A DNA stretch of 58,253 nucleotides, taken from Legionella drancourtii LLAP12. Lineage in GTDB: Bacteria; Pseudomonadota; Gammaproteobacteria; Legionellales; Legionellaceae. The stretch is taken from the NCBI RefSeq assembly GCF_000162755.2, contig NZ_JH413846.1:1-58253 (forward strand). The letters are read 5' to 3'. Of this stretch, positions 33,315 to 43,264 are shown one piece after another. The stretch's first letter is position 1. Every line of letters starts with the position of its first letter. The translations under genes were made by a program, and so were the position numbers. Under the pieces are notes generated by a model that did no database searches, was not told the origin of the DNA, and was given only the letters and a program-made list of their open reading frames with translations.

Positions 33315-34122
33315 ACGATGGATGGTATTTCTGATGCTTTGTGTGGGTAGCGCGCACGCACAAGAGCTACCAGCACAACATGTAGCGTGGGATAAGACGC
33401 CCATTCACATTACGTTACCCTTAAATCAAGAACGGCTCATCCGTTTTCCTCTGGCAATCAGTATTGTGGATTCAGAGCTTGATAAAGACGTAGGCGTTAT
33501 GAAGATTCAAGATGCCTTATACCTTAATGCGCGTGCGCCCATTATCAACAAACGTCTCGTGGTGCAGCTTATGCCCTTTGGTGAGGTCATTATTTTAAGT
33601 ATCTCAGCAAACAAAGAGGCGACTGATGCTGCTCCTATTGAAGTTCTTGTGGCAGCAGGAGATGAGGAGCCTTCTACTACGGAAGAGCATGAACAAGAAG
33701 AAGCGCCAACCCAAGCCCCGACAATCAAGGCACCAGAAGTGAACCCAGTGTCGTTAACTCGTTTTGCCATTCAATCGCTGTATGCGCCAGAGCGCTTATT
33801 AGTGACCCCACCAGGAGTTGCTCGTTCTGCTATGCGCACCCATAAAAACATTGCTCTTGTCTATGGGGCCAGCATTATGGCTCGCCCTTTGATTTCTTGG
33901 CAGGGTGGGGATTTGTATGTGACGGCCATTGAATTAAAAAACGAGCTTAAAAAAAGGGTGGTGATTGATCCCCATCAACTGGTCGGCAATTGGCAAACAG
34001 CCACGTTTTTTCCAACCAATACTCTTGAATCGCGTGGCAGAGCGGATACCACTACCGTTTTTGTGGTTTCTGACAGACCTTTTGGTGAGGCTTTATCCCA
34101 AACTCAGGAGTTTGTTCGATGA
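33304..34122 (+). CDS. ICE protein TIGR03749 family, TraK/VirB9-like
   Basis: A 272-residue periplasmic protein with a signal peptide ending SAHAQ. Its N-terminal domain has HVAWDKTPIHITLPLNQERLIRFP and its C-terminal domain is secretin-like (LVYGASIMARPLISWQGGDLYVTAIELKN). A Glu/Pro-rich linker joins them (residues 120-150). It likely forms part of the outer-membrane core complex with the TraB-like protein that follows. It overlaps that gene by four bases. Ribosome site AAAGGAGAAG. Confidence 0.87.
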   Translation: MIFKRWMVFLMLCVGSAHAQELPAQHVAWDKTPIHITLPLNQERLIRFPLAISIVDSELDKDVGVMKIQDALYLNARAPIINKRLVVQLMPFGEVIILSISANKEATDAAPIEVLVAAGDEEPSTTEEHEQEEAPTQAPTIKAPEVNPVSLTRFAIQSLYAPERLLVTPPGVARSAMRTHKNIALVYGASIMARPLISWQGGDLYVTAIELKNELKKRVVIDPHQLVGNWQTATFFPTNTLESRGRADTTTVFVVSDRPFGEALSQTQEFVR

Positions 34123-35516
34123 AAAAAAATATCAGCCTTAAGGTGTTAACAGGCGTTGTGGTGGGTGTGGTGGCCCTTGTTTTAATCAACTCAGGTAAAG
34201 GTGGGCCATCGCAAGCCGCGGAATCAAAAGCTGATCCGAATAATTTAAATGAAGCCATTAGCAGTCAATTTAATGACAACATTCGTGATGTCTCTGCACG
34301 GCTTGTTCAAACCGAACAAAAAATGCGAGCTATAGAGATACAGAATAAAACATTGGCAGAGAAAAATGCCGAGCTTACCGCGTCCAAAGAAGAGGGAGGG
34401 GTGGTCATTCGTCAAGAGCTTGCTCCTGAAGTGGTTGAAACCATGGAAGCATTGAAGAAAGAGCTGGCTCAATTGAAAGAATCACAGACACCGCAAGGTG
34501 ATAGTGAACGTTATCCACTAGGACAAATAGCAAGTAATGGCCTGCTCACTGCACCAGGCGCCGTTTATGATATTGATAATCAGCTCATGAAACATCCGCT
34601 CAGTGAACAGGAAGTCAGTTACTGGAATAAATTAAACGCACGGCGAAAGCAAATTCAGAAATCAGTGGTCAAAAAATCCAAAAAAATCATGCCTAGTCAG
34701 GAGGAGAAAGAAACGGACATTCCTTATTACACCATTCCTGCAGGAAGCGATCTAGGCAATACGACGTTGCTGTCTGCATTAATTGGTGAGGTGCCTATTG
34801 ATGGCAAGCTCATGCAACCACTCTTCCCTTTCAGCGCCATCATCAGTCGTGGGGATTTAATGGCATCTAACGGCGTGCCACTTCCTCCTGATATTTCCGG
34901 GATGAAAATCAGTGGATATGCCATTGGTGTGGGGTCATTTCTGGATAATATTTCCTGTGCACGAGCTTATGTTACTTCGGTGTTATTTACCTTTCAGGAC
35001 GGGCATTTTGTGGTGGTGGGTAAAGATCAGATGTCCAACTCAGTCGATTTAGTCAATAACGAAAGTCTTGGCTATCTGACTACCGCCTACGGTAATCCAT
35101 GCATTCACGGAAAATATTACACCAATGCGCCACGCGTGCTTATGGCCATGATGGCGACGGGCGGTGCGCAAGGGGTAGGCAACGCGTTATCGCAATGGCA
35201 AATGACTTATTTTGCAGGGCCTAATGGGGCAACCGCAGCACCTACAGGCTCTTTTGGTCCGTATGCTGCAGGTGGCGCGCTTTCAGAAGGTACGGCCAAG
35301 GGTGGAGACTGGCTTGAAAAACGCATACAAGGCAGTTTTGACATGGTATTTGTCCCTGCCAGTGTGCCTTATCGTATAGGCGCTGTGCAGCAATTTCGCC
35401 CAAACCGAATGTCACTTCATTTAACTCAAACAATTAACTTAGACAAGCAACCTCAAGGGAGGGTATTGGATTATGGTCATTTACAACATTACACGCATGA
35501 TTTTAGTCTCAAGTAG
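34119..35516 (+). CDS. ICE protein TIGR03752 family, TraB/VirB10-like
   Basis: A 465-residue protein with an N-terminal TM segment (residues 6-24), a coiled coil (about 50-130, VQTEQKMRAIEIQNKTLAE), a linker, and a C-terminal VirB10-like barrel region with YYTIPAGSDLGNTTLLSALIGEVP and FPFSAIISRGDLMASNG. It bridges inner and outer membranes in the channel. The lipoprotein gene starts inside its 3' end. Confidence 0.88.
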   Translation: MKKNISLKVLTGVVVGVVALVLINSGKGGPSQAAESKADPNNLNEAISSQFNDNIRDVSARLVQTEQKMRAIEIQNKTLAEKNAELTASKEEGGVVIRQELAPEVVETMEALKKELAQLKESQTPQGDSERYPLGQIASNGLLTAPGAVYDIDNQLMKHPLSEQEVSYWNKLNARRKQIQKSVVKKSKKIMPSQEEKETDIPYYTIPAGSDLGNTTLLSALIGEVPIDGKLMQPLFPFSAIISRGDLMASNGVPLPPDISGMKISGYAIGVGSFLDNISCARAYVTSVLFTFQDGHFVVVGKDQMSNSVDLVNNESLGYLTTAYGNPCIHGKYYTNAPRVLMAMMATGGAQGVGNALSQWQMTYFAGPNGATAAPTGSFGPYAAGGALSEGTAKGGDWLEKRIQGSFDMVFVPASVPYRIGAVQQFRPNRMSLHLTQTINLDKQPQGRVLDYGHLQHYTHDFSLK

Positions 35517-35877
35517 CTTATGGCTTTTGAGTTCGTGCTCATCATCATCTGTGGCCTCAGGAAACATTCCTGAAGAAGGACTTACTGTAAGTCAGATTTA
35601 TAACCAAAGCGTAGCGAGCTCTTCTCAAAGCTGGTCGGCGCCCAGTTACAGACGCACTGCAGCAAGTAGACGTCCTGTGAATTATCAGGGGGAAACACGA
35701 ACTGCAGCGAATGAAACCAAGGCACTATTTAAAGCCTTGGATAATCCCGCTGTACCCATTTACATCTACCCGCATGTGGCACTGATTGGGGATGAGCAAT
35801 TGGTAAAACCTGGCTTTACAACGGAATTTTTTCTCTACAAGCAAAATCAGTTTGCATTGGCCAGTGAGCGTTATTAA
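35473..35877 (+). CDS. ICE transfer lipoprotein, TIGR03751 family (TraV/VirB7-like)
   Basis: A 134-residue lipoprotein. The lipobox WLLSSC (Cys near 22) follows a short hydrophobic stretch. It is Ser-rich after the cysteine, with the family pattern VAPYR-like at APSYRRTAASRRPVNYQGE and PNPAVPIYIYPHVA-like at DNPAVPIYIYPHVALIG. Ribosome site GGGAGGG inside the upstream gene. The role is outer-membrane anchoring of the core complex. Confidence 0.87.
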   Translation: MVIYNITRMILVSSSLWLLSSCSSSSVASGNIPEEGLTVSQIYNQSVASSSQSWSAPSYRRTAASRRPVNYQGETRTAANETKALFKALDNPAVPIYIYPHVALIGDEQLVKPGFTTEFFLYKQNQFALASERY

Positions 35878-35891
35878 TTAAGGGGTTGGGA

Positions 35892-38687
35892 ATGAAACGA
35901 GTAAGCCAGGCCGTCAATTGGTTACTAGGGGAGGGCAGTAAAAACCCTCCCAAAATGGCAACGATAAAAAAAGGATATGCCAAGCAAGAGCATTCTTTGG
36001 CTGAGTGCCTGGCCTTTGTTGATTTTTGTGATGAGACCAATCTTTTTTTGCTCAATGATGGAGTGAGCGTAGGCAGTGGATTTGAGTTAGGTGATATTCC
36101 AGCTGAGGCCACATCTCCTGAGCATCTACAGGCTGTATTTAGTAAAATTCGCGATACTTTTGCCAATGTGGTGCCATTGCACCAAGAAGATCCTTGGGTC
36201 ATGCAAATGTATGTGTCTGATGAGTATTCATTAGATCCCGTGTTAAAACACATACAAAGTGCGATTGCTCCAGAACTTTTAAAAACCCAATTTACAGAAG
36301 ACTACCTGAATCGCCTGCAGGATCTCTTTAATAAAATGGTACGGCCGCAAGGCTTATTTTTAGATCCAAAAACAGGGGCCGCCTTTCGAGGGCGAAGGAG
36401 GCGAATTCGAGTGTTGTTTTACAGACGTTACCAACACCTTAAAACAACACGTGAGCAGGCAGTCCTTGAACATGAGGACGTTAGCGCACAAATTATTGCC
36501 AAGCTCATCTCTCCAGGACTTACCTTAAAGCGGTTAACAGGAAAAGCGTACTACAGCTGGTGGGTTAAATGGTTTAATCCTAATCCAGCCTTAACAGAAG
36601 GCGATAGTGAGCAGCTTTTGCAACGCTTCCCCTATCCTTATGGAAATAAACCCGCCGGGTTTTGTTTTCCTCAAAATATATTTTTTAGTCCTGTGGTAAG
36701 TGATGAGAAGGGATTTATTTTTGATGAAATAAAGCATCGCGTACTTTATGTGGATGGTTTAAAAGAAGCACCTGCGATTGGCTTAATTTCTCGTGAAAAG
36801 CCCCAGGCAAATCCCAAGCATCGTTACGCCTTGCTCGACAAACTGCCTGAAGGCTCAATTTATACTCTTTCGGTGGTCTTTAGCAGTGACGAGGCGCTTG
36901 ATGCGCATTTAATGCGTATCGAAAAAGGAATTATTGGTATAAGTCTTAAGCCCTCGGAAGTTCGCAATGACATTAAGACTGCGCGTGATGAACTGTCAAC
37001 TGGAAATCGCCTTTTTTGGGTGAATCAGGCGGTGTATTACCGTGGAAAGGATGAACAGACGCTTGCGCAGATAGAAAAGGATCTGCATTCCTTATTTATC
37101 GATGCCAAGATGCCCTTAATCAGCTCGGCTTTTGATGTGCATCCATTAAACAGCTATCTCAATGGATTACCCTTTAGTTTTGTCCCTTCATTTGCACGCA
37201 AACATTTATGTTATGACCGCTTGGTATTTGCATCGGAGCTGGCTGCACTTTTGCCGGTCTATGGGCGAAATCAAGGAGCCAAACATCTGCCGTGTTTTAC
37301 TTTTTTCAATCGCTTGGGCGAGCCGGTTTTATTTGATGTATTGCATCACGATTTTGTGAGTCAGAACTCACATATGGCACTTTTTGCAAACTCTGGCGGT
37401 GGAAAATCCGTAGCAACGGGTTGGATGATCAACTCCTTAATGGCCACAAAAAACGCGCGTATTGTGTTGTTTGAAATGGGAAATTCATTTGATCGCATGC
37501 TCGTTCACGCTCAAGCAATGGGCAAGAAAACCAAGCAGCTGCTATTAAGCAACAAGAAAAGCAAGGCTGTTCCCTTAAATCCTTTTTGCGAAGCCTATAA
37601 GGCTATTCCCGAAATCAGTGACAATTTATCGGAAGAAAAAGCTGCATTACTGGCGCAAAAGATGGTGGATTTACAATCTCACTTATCTGAAAAAGCAGAG
37701 ATTAATGATTTAAATTGTGATGAAGAGTCGCGCAGCTATTTAGCAGAGCTTCTTTTAGCACTGCGCACCATGATAACTGAGGCCAACGAAGAGGAAGAGA
37801 AAAAATTCTCCTTGAGTGATGAAACACTGCTGATTGAGGTATTAAGTGATGCAGTTCTGACATCGTTTAAAGATGAAGTGCCGCAAATGCTGACAGAACA
37901 TGTATTAGCAGCTTTTGCACGACGAGTTGAACTCGAAGAGGTACCGCGCAAAAAAGACCGTATCCTAGAGATGCACGACAGGCTGAATAGTTATGTCATC
38001 AACAGCAATAAATCACGTTTTTTTAATGTGCCTACAGAGCCACTTGGGGATTTTGATATTTTTCATATCGATATTTCAGCGATTAAAGACGACAAGGGCA
38101 AACTGGCCTTAGTGATGGTGTCTTTATTGCCACGAATATTAGCTATGGCGGAAGCAACTCAAAACGACAACCGACCCACTTTTTTATTTATTGATGAAGC
38201 GCATCTTCAATTTCAAATTGATGTGATTGTCTCAAGTTGTCTGTTAGCGGCAAAGGTTGCACGAAAATTAGGGTTATGGCTTGTGCCTGTGACCCAGAAC
38301 GTGGCGGATATGAACTCAGAGAAGGCGACTAAAATCCTCTCGCTCATTGAAACCTGGATTTTGTTAGGCCTGGATGAAAAAGAGCTTGCAGATGTGAAGC
38401 AGTTTAAGCAATTAACGCCTGAGCAAGAAGCGCTAATTCGTGACATTGATTCCCAAAAAGGACTTTATGCCGAAGCTGTATTACTGGGATCACGCTATCA
38501 AGGGTTATTTCGCGTGATTCCACCTCGTTATTTATTGGCATTACTCATGACTGAAAAGTCAGAAAAAGCATCGCGCCATCTTCTGGAGGAGCAACATGAC
38601 GTACTTAAAGCGGCAGAAATCGTGGCAGAGCGCCTGGAAAATAAAACTCACAACGCATTGGAAGAGCACTGCTTTTATGATGATTAG
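35892..38687 (+). CDS. Conjugative transfer ATPase, VirB4/TraC-like (TIGR03744)
   Basis: A 931-residue secretion ATPase powering pilus assembly and transfer. Walker A is FANSGGGKSVATGW (about residue 500) and Walker B TFLFIDEAHLQF, with a downstream VPVTQNVADM segment. The N-terminal 450 residues form the family-specific membrane-associated domain. The ATG at 35892 is used, since AAGGGG precedes it; a TTG six bases upstream is also in frame. The TIGR03757-like gene overlaps its end. Confidence 0.93.
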   Translation: MKRVSQAVNWLLGEGSKNPPKMATIKKGYAKQEHSLAECLAFVDFCDETNLFLLNDGVSVGSGFELGDIPAEATSPEHLQAVFSKIRDTFANVVPLHQEDPWVMQMYVSDEYSLDPVLKHIQSAIAPELLKTQFTEDYLNRLQDLFNKMVRPQGLFLDPKTGAAFRGRRRRIRVLFYRRYQHLKTTREQAVLEHEDVSAQIIAKLISPGLTLKRLTGKAYYSWWVKWFNPNPALTEGDSEQLLQRFPYPYGNKPAGFCFPQNIFFSPVVSDEKGFIFDEIKHRVLYVDGLKEAPAIGLISREKPQANPKHRYALLDKLPEGSIYTLSVVFSSDEALDAHLMRIEKGIIGISLKPSEVRNDIKTARDELSTGNRLFWVNQAVYYRGKDEQTLAQIEKDLHSLFIDAKMPLISSAFDVHPLNSYLNGLPFSFVPSFARKHLCYDRLVFASELAALLPVYGRNQGAKHLPCFTFFNRLGEPVLFDVLHHDFVSQNSHMALFANSGGGKSVATGWMINSLMATKNARIVLFEMGNSFDRMLVHAQAMGKKTKQLLLSNKKSKAVPLNPFCEAYKAIPEISDNLSEEKAALLAQKMVDLQSHLSEKAEINDLNCDEESRSYLAELLLALRTMITEANEEEEKKFSLSDETLLIEVLSDAVLTSFKDEVPQMLTEHVLAAFARRVELEEVPRKKDRILEMHDRLNSYVINSNKSRFFNVPTEPLGDFDIFHIDISAIKDDKGKLALVMVSLLPRILAMAEATQNDNRPTFLFIDEAHLQFQIDVIVSSCLLAAKVARKLGLWLVPVTQNVADMNSEKATKILSLIETWILLGLDEKELADVKQFKQLTPEQEALIRDIDSQKGLYAEAVLLGSRYQGLFRVIPPRYLLALLMTEKSEKASRHLLEEQHDVLKAAEIVAERLENKTHNALEEHCFYDD

Positions 38688-39042
38688 TCTAATGAGCTTA
38701 AGTCATAGCGTCAACGCAGAGGTGATTGAGGTGTTTACAACGACAGCGCATCCTGTTGCTTTAAATGGATTGCGCGCCAAGGTGTGTGAACTCGACGTAT
38801 TAAACAAAATGACCGATGAATTGAACCAAAACATGAGGCAAATTGTGGCATCAAATCAAGTGGATGAAATTCAAAATGCACGCATAACCGCTTTTTATCG
38901 CTGTCAGAATGAAGCAAGGCTTTATGAGCTTAAATCCTTGCCGGCCATAGTCATTGATAAAGCCTATGTGGTTTATGGAATGCACGCAGTGGATAAAGCC
39001 TTAATTGCAACACGGAATCATCATGAGGTGCGTCATGGTTAA
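38596..39042 (+). CDS. ICE protein TIGR03757 family, thioredoxin-like
   Basis: An exported protein of up to 148 residues. A strong ribosome site (GGAGGAG) supports the ATG at 38596 inside the ATPase gene, giving a long signal region ending LSHSVNAEV. An internal ATG at 38677 is the alternative. The mature part (VIEVFTTTAHPVALNGLRAKVCELD, LPAIVIDKAYVVYGMHAVDKAL) has the thioredoxin-fold pattern of TrbC/TraW-like partners. Two cysteines remain in the mature protein. Confidence 0.82.
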   Translation: MTYLKRQKSWQSAWKIKLTTHWKSTAFMMISLMSLSHSVNAEVIEVFTTTAHPVALNGLRAKVCELDVLNKMTDELNQNMRQIVASNQVDEIQNARITAFYRCQNEARLYELKSLPAIVIDKAYVVYGMHAVDKALIATRNHHEVRHG

Positions 39043-40033
39043 GTGGAGCCTATTGCTTTGTGGGGTCTTTTTTTCCATGCCAGGAATGGCGATGGAAAGT
39101 ACAAAGCCACCTCATCCGATTACAACACCGCAAATAGCTGTCAAGGTTTTAAAACAACTGACTAAAAACAGCCGCGTCCGAGTTATTGGTACTTGTTTTT
39201 GGCTGGACAATGGTGTTGTACCTAAAGTAACCCCAGGACCTGCGATATCTCAATTTGTTCCTGATTTGGTGGTGACGGTGTCCAACAATCCTGGTGAAAA
39301 CCCCTGGATGGAGGTCAATGCACTTTATGAAAATAAAGGAGCCTTAGAACTTTATCAATCGACATTTAAATCGGTGATGCAAATGCCTTTAGGTTTTGGC
39401 GATGGTAGTGGGCAACTGGCCTCCCAGCACATCAATGAAGACCGAACACGTGTCGTCAGTGTGATAGGTAGTCCTGGCGATGTGTATCAAATCAAGGGGG
39501 TAACTCATCTTCCTGAAACCTCGTTTATGAAATTGTATTACTCAAGTCTTGCAGATGCGGTGAATGAGCGAACTGAAAATGGTGAGATTGCCTACATGGC
39601 AACTCACCCACACCTTTTAATCAACCATGAAATTGGTAGTGCTTTTAATTCATGGGGACCGGAAATACCTCGTTTAATGCGGGTAACTCAGCCTTCACGC
39701 TTTAAAGCGTCAGTAGTTGCTGCTCTGCATGCGGCAGATATTGTGACGAACAAGGGAGTGCATCTGAAACAGTCTACCAAAAATGCCTGCGGTCCTCATT
39801 GTGTTGTCGCAAACGTAGTGTTTGATGCAAAGCGTGAGCACATTATTTGGCAGGAGGTTTATCCAAATAATCGCAACATTACTCCAGGTGATTCATCAGA
39901 TTCTCGGGAAAAAGATGATTTGAAGGGCAATGGAAATTACGTCTTTGTGGTGTGGCGTCAGTACAAAGGCTGTGTCAAACAAGAAGGCAAACTGATATGG
40001 GGTCCTAATGTTGGTACACCTCAAAAACGATAG
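39035..40033 (+). CDS. ICE protein TIGR03756 family, TraU-like
   Basis: A 332-residue periplasmic protein starting MVKWSLLLCGVFFSMPGMAM. The TraU-like pattern is visible: VRVIGTCFWLDNGVVPKVTPG, FVPDLVVTVSNNPGENPWME, and a cysteine-containing end NACGPHCVVANVVFDAKREHIIWQEVYP. TraU proteins are needed for F-like DNA transfer. The start at 39035 overlaps the previous gene by eight bases. Confidence 0.88.
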   Translation: MVKWSLLLCGVFFSMPGMAMESTKPPHPITTPQIAVKVLKQLTKNSRVRVIGTCFWLDNGVVPKVTPGPAISQFVPDLVVTVSNNPGENPWMEVNALYENKGALELYQSTFKSVMQMPLGFGDGSGQLASQHINEDRTRVVSVIGSPGDVYQIKGVTHLPETSFMKLYYSSLADAVNERTENGEIAYMATHPHLLINHEIGSAFNSWGPEIPRLMRVTQPSRFKASVVAALHAADIVTNKGVHLKQSTKNACGPHCVVANVVFDAKREHIIWQEVYPNNRNITPGDSSDSREKDDLKGNGNYVFVVWRQYKGCVKQEGKLIWGPNVGTPQKR

Positions 40034-40043
40034 GAATAAACTA

Positions 40044-41450
40044 ATGAAATTAAGTGCAGTAACGTTAAGTGTTTTGATGAGTACCGGTGCGCTGGCAAGC
40101 TCGCTTTTCCCTAACCAATCAGAATATTACTATCAATTAGGTAGTTCTTCTGACGTGTTTGTACCGCCTGTTAATCGTGACCAGACCATAACTATTGGTG
40201 GGTATATAAATGGCGGGGGATTGAACTGTAATTTATTTAACTCCGTGGTTTCAATTACCAATACGTTGCAAGATTTAAAAAGCACGGTCAATGGGATGCC
40301 CGCGACTGTAATTGATAATTTAAAAGGGTCAGTTGTAGGCTTTCCTCTGTACAAACTGCAACAATCCATGCCTGGTCTTTATAATATGTTACAAAACGCA
40401 GCTGCGGGTGGGCAAAATGAATTTGCTATGCGCGTGGCGGATTGCCAGGCAACAAAACGCGCACTTGAAGAAGGTAACTCGCCCATCAATGGTATGTTGT
40501 CTGTTTCTGATTCTCAAGGCTGGTTGGACGCCGCGCAACGAGCCAGAAAGGGTGAAGCAGTCGACGTCACCAAAACGGCTAAAGACATTGCCAATAAGGG
40601 TGAAGAGTATGGACTGCCCTGGGTGCATCGTGCTGCTGGAAACTCAGGTGGAAGCAACCAAGTATCCATTAAGGTAATTAATGATGTCGTAATCGCCGGC
40701 TATAACGTGTTGTTGACACCATCAGGAGGCTCATCACGCGCACTGGATGATGTAACAGCAGCCTCCAATGACAATTTGAAGAACAATCATTTCGTTCAGA
40801 TTTGGCCAGATCCTAAAAAGGCTGCACATTGGGCGGTAATGGTCTTGGGCGATATTCAAATAACTCATAAAAAAAATGCAAGCGATAAAGACGTGCAAGC
40901 CGGCATTGGTTTATCGACTTTATTACAAAGCTGTCCTAAGAGTGCGAGCAGCGCTACTTGTGTCAGTAATGTCAGTGCGGCCGTATGGAAGTTAGTGGAT
41001 AAGGAGTGGCCTTTAACAGAAGAAAATTTACGAAAAATCAGCGCTTCTAATGTAGTCATCACCGATGAAATTATTACTGCGATCCAGCGTATGCCACGCG
41101 AACAACAAATCATGACGGTATCTAAGTTGGGTGAAGAGATTGCCATTCAAAATTTAATGGATGAAGCCATTATGCTCCGCCACCTTCTGCAAGCAGGCAT
41201 GCAAATACAAGAAGTACAACACTTAAAACCAGCCCAAGTCATGGTCACATCTGCACTAAATAAACTGGATAAAGAAATTCATTCACTGTCGTTTGAAAGT
41301 GACGTTCGTAAAAAAATGATGACCCAAACCTTAAATCTTATTATGGACTTGCGTACCCATGATTTAGCAAAAGGAATGCCTGATACGACTCATGAAGAAG
41401 ATTTAGTTAAAAACGGTGCGGTTTATCGTAACAGCGATACAAAGGAGTAA
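40044..41450 (+). CDS. ICE protein TIGR03755 family, TraH-like
   Basis: A 468-residue exported protein with signal peptide VTLSVLMSTGALAS. It has GGYINGGGLNCNLFNSVVSITNTLQDLKS near the N-terminus, a central cysteine pair (LQSCPKSASSATCVS) and a helical C-terminal third (EEIAIQNLMDEAIMLRHLLQAG). It is an outer-membrane-associated pilus assembly component by family. Ribosome site AGGAATAA. It overlaps none of the next gene, which starts five bases on. Confidence 0.87.
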   Translation: MKLSAVTLSVLMSTGALASSLFPNQSEYYYQLGSSSDVFVPPVNRDQTITIGGYINGGGLNCNLFNSVVSITNTLQDLKSTVNGMPATVIDNLKGSVVGFPLYKLQQSMPGLYNMLQNAAAGGQNEFAMRVADCQATKRALEEGNSPINGMLSVSDSQGWLDAAQRARKGEAVDVTKTAKDIANKGEEYGLPWVHRAAGNSGGSNQVSIKVINDVVIAGYNVLLTPSGGSSRALDDVTAASNDNLKNNHFVQIWPDPKKAAHWAVMVLGDIQITHKKNASDKDVQAGIGLSTLLQSCPKSASSATCVSNVSAAVWKLVDKEWPLTEENLRKISASNVVITDEIITAIQRMPREQQIMTVSKLGEEIAIQNLMDEAIMLRHLLQAGMQIQEVQHLKPAQVMVTSALNKLDKEIHSLSFESDVRKKMMTQTLNLIMDLRTHDLAKGMPDTTHEEDLVKNGAVYRNSDTKE

Positions 41451-41454
41451 GGTC

Positions 41455-43032
41455 ATGATCGTATTTAGTCCGTTAGCTCTTTATACCACCTATCTTGGTT
41501 GGCAGCAGTATGATGTGCTGTTTGATGCATTATGGCAAACAGGGCTTTTATATCTTGGTTTTTTGATGGTGGGGCATCGTTATCTCAAAAACGTATTAGC
41601 GCCAGCTGGATCTACTCATCATGCCGCAGAACACGCATTGAACAGTTTCTTATATGAGCTGGCTGTTACTTTTTTAATTTGCGGGATATTTGTTTACCCC
41701 TGCGTTCCATTAGAGCAAAAAGGCTTATCTTTTAAGCCGATGTGCACTATTAAAAAAGGGGCCGAGGTGAGTGAGTCGCATATTAAAGACTCAGGAACCA
41801 CCTATGATGAAACGTTTGCGGATGTCTTAACCGATAGGGTCAAAATGCCTATTGGATTTGCCATTTTGCAGAACCTGTTTTCCAGTTTTACTTATGGGAT
41901 CATGAAAGTCACTGGATGTACTGACAGCCTTCATTCCATCCAAGGGGATTTAATCTCAACTTATATTCCTCATGAGCTGCGTGCACAGGCACTACAGTTT
42001 CATCGACAGTGTTTTTTAGAAGCGCGCAGCAGTTATTTGAATGAACCCAGAAGTGATGCTGAAAAAGCAGAAATAAAAAGAATATTAAAGAGTCATGGTG
42101 GGGAAGACGACCTGAATTGGATGGGATCGAAAACATTTCGAACGTATTATTATGGAAAATTAAGGGCAAGAGAGCCTGTTGCAGGGTTTTCCTATTCTCA
42201 ATACCCAAATCCCAATTTTGAAAATGCTGCTAAAGATGATGCTACGGTAAACGAGCATAAGCCTACTAATGGATACCCTACGTGCAATCAGTGGTGGGAT
42301 CAAATTCAATCTGATTTAGTACAAGCCTCCGAAAAGGCGAGTTATTTCGACAAACACATTGGCAAAATGGACGTGAGTCAACGGGTTTTTGATTACAAAT
42401 TAAAACATAAATTAGCCTGGAGTTCTGATTTAACCCCGCAAGACTACATTGCAAAAGTTTTAATACAAGACAATCGTGATTTACAGGCAAAAAGCTCAGA
42501 AGCACTGATGGACCCAACGAACAGCAGTATGGGGACTGTTCTCTCTCGTGGACTGGTTAATATCGGTCAATCTGTTAAATCCTATACGGCTACCCCTTTG
42601 AAAAGAGAAGCAACCATGCAGACCCTGCCGGTGATGCATGCATTTTTCACCTTTTTTCTCATCATTTTTACCCCTTTGGTTCTTGCATTAAGTGGCTATA
42701 GCCCTCGTGCCTTGGGTAGTCTTTGCGGTTTATTTGTCATGGCGATTTTTGTGCAATGCATTTGGCATTACGTAGGGTTTTTAGAACGAGCGGTTGTTGA
42801 TCCCTTAGGAGAAAGTGACCTCGTATCTGCGATGCGTAATATGGCCGTACTTTTCTATTATGCAGCTCCAATATTGCTCTTTAAGTTATCCAGTCATTTT
42901 GGTGGGGATGCGGGGGCTGGTTTGGCAGGATTAATCGATACATCCAAAGATCATTCAAATGGAGTTGCTGAAACGGCCGCAACAGTTGCTAAAACGGGGG
43001 CTAAGATTGTCTCTGGTCCTTTAAGGATATAA
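41455..43032 (+). CDS. traG: TraG-like mating-pair stabilisation membrane protein
   Basis: A 525-residue membrane protein. TM segments lie at the N-terminus (residues 2-45, LYTTYLGWQQYDVLFDALWQTGLLYLGFLMVG), near 70-90, and in the C-terminal part (TLPVMHAFFTFFLIIFTPLVLAL; LCGLFVMAIFVQCIWHYVGF; LFYYAAPILLFKLSS). It matches the N-terminal domain of TraG proteins in GI-type and SXT-type systems. The periplasmic C-terminal domain of F TraG is missing, as is usual for this system. Ribosome site GGAG before the ATG at 41455. Confidence 0.87.
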   Translation: MIVFSPLALYTTYLGWQQYDVLFDALWQTGLLYLGFLMVGHRYLKNVLAPAGSTHHAAEHALNSFLYELAVTFLICGIFVYPCVPLEQKGLSFKPMCTIKKGAEVSESHIKDSGTTYDETFADVLTDRVKMPIGFAILQNLFSSFTYGIMKVTGCTDSLHSIQGDLISTYIPHELRAQALQFHRQCFLEARSSYLNEPRSDAEKAEIKRILKSHGGEDDLNWMGSKTFRTYYYGKLRAREPVAGFSYSQYPNPNFENAAKDDATVNEHKPTNGYPTCNQWWDQIQSDLVQASEKASYFDKHIGKMDVSQRVFDYKLKHKLAWSSDLTPQDYIAKVLIQDNRDLQAKSSEALMDPTNSSMGTVLSRGLVNIGQSVKSYTATPLKREATMQTLPVMHAFFTFFLIIFTPLVLALSGYSPRALGSLCGLFVMAIFVQCIWHYVGFLERAVVDPLGESDLVSAMRNMAVLFYYAAPILLFKLSSHFGGDAGAGLAGLIDTSKDHSNGVAETAATVAKTGAKIVSGPLRI

Positions 43033-43046
43033 CCATGAATAGAAAA

Positions 43047-43250
43047 CTAATCTCGATTGGTTGCTTTATAAAATTCATCGGATGTGATGGTGCCTCGTTC
43101 TCTGCGTGCGTGTGCTTCTGCGGCTCCACATACTGGATGTTTAGATTCAGAGCCAATTTCAAGAAGGGCACTAATGATTGTCAGCAGCAACCTCAGTGTA
43201 ATACGAGTACTGTTCCACAGTACTTTACCAAGGGTCAATTCAGTTCTCAT
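43047..43250 (-). CDS. Small protein antisense to the transfer operon
   Basis: A 67-residue frame on the minus strand in the 230-base gap after traG. A ribosome site AAGGA lies eight bases before its ATG. It has a hydrophobic segment (LRLLLTIISALLEIG) and a charged C-terminus (AEAHARRERGTITSDEFYKATN) that looks like real protein. The plus-strand frames in this gap have unlikely composition. It may be a short regulatory membrane protein; function unknown. Confidence 0.45.
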   Translation of the reverse strand: MRTELTLGKVLWNSTRITLRLLLTIISALLEIGSESKHPVCGAAEAHARRERGTITSDEFYKATNRD

Positions 43251-43264
43251 CAGGAGCTATCCTT

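Noticed and set aside
36220-36260. Second CTGATGA string (within the VirB4-like gene)
   Set aside because: No GAAA or pairing helices follow, so it is not a hammerhead ribozyme core.
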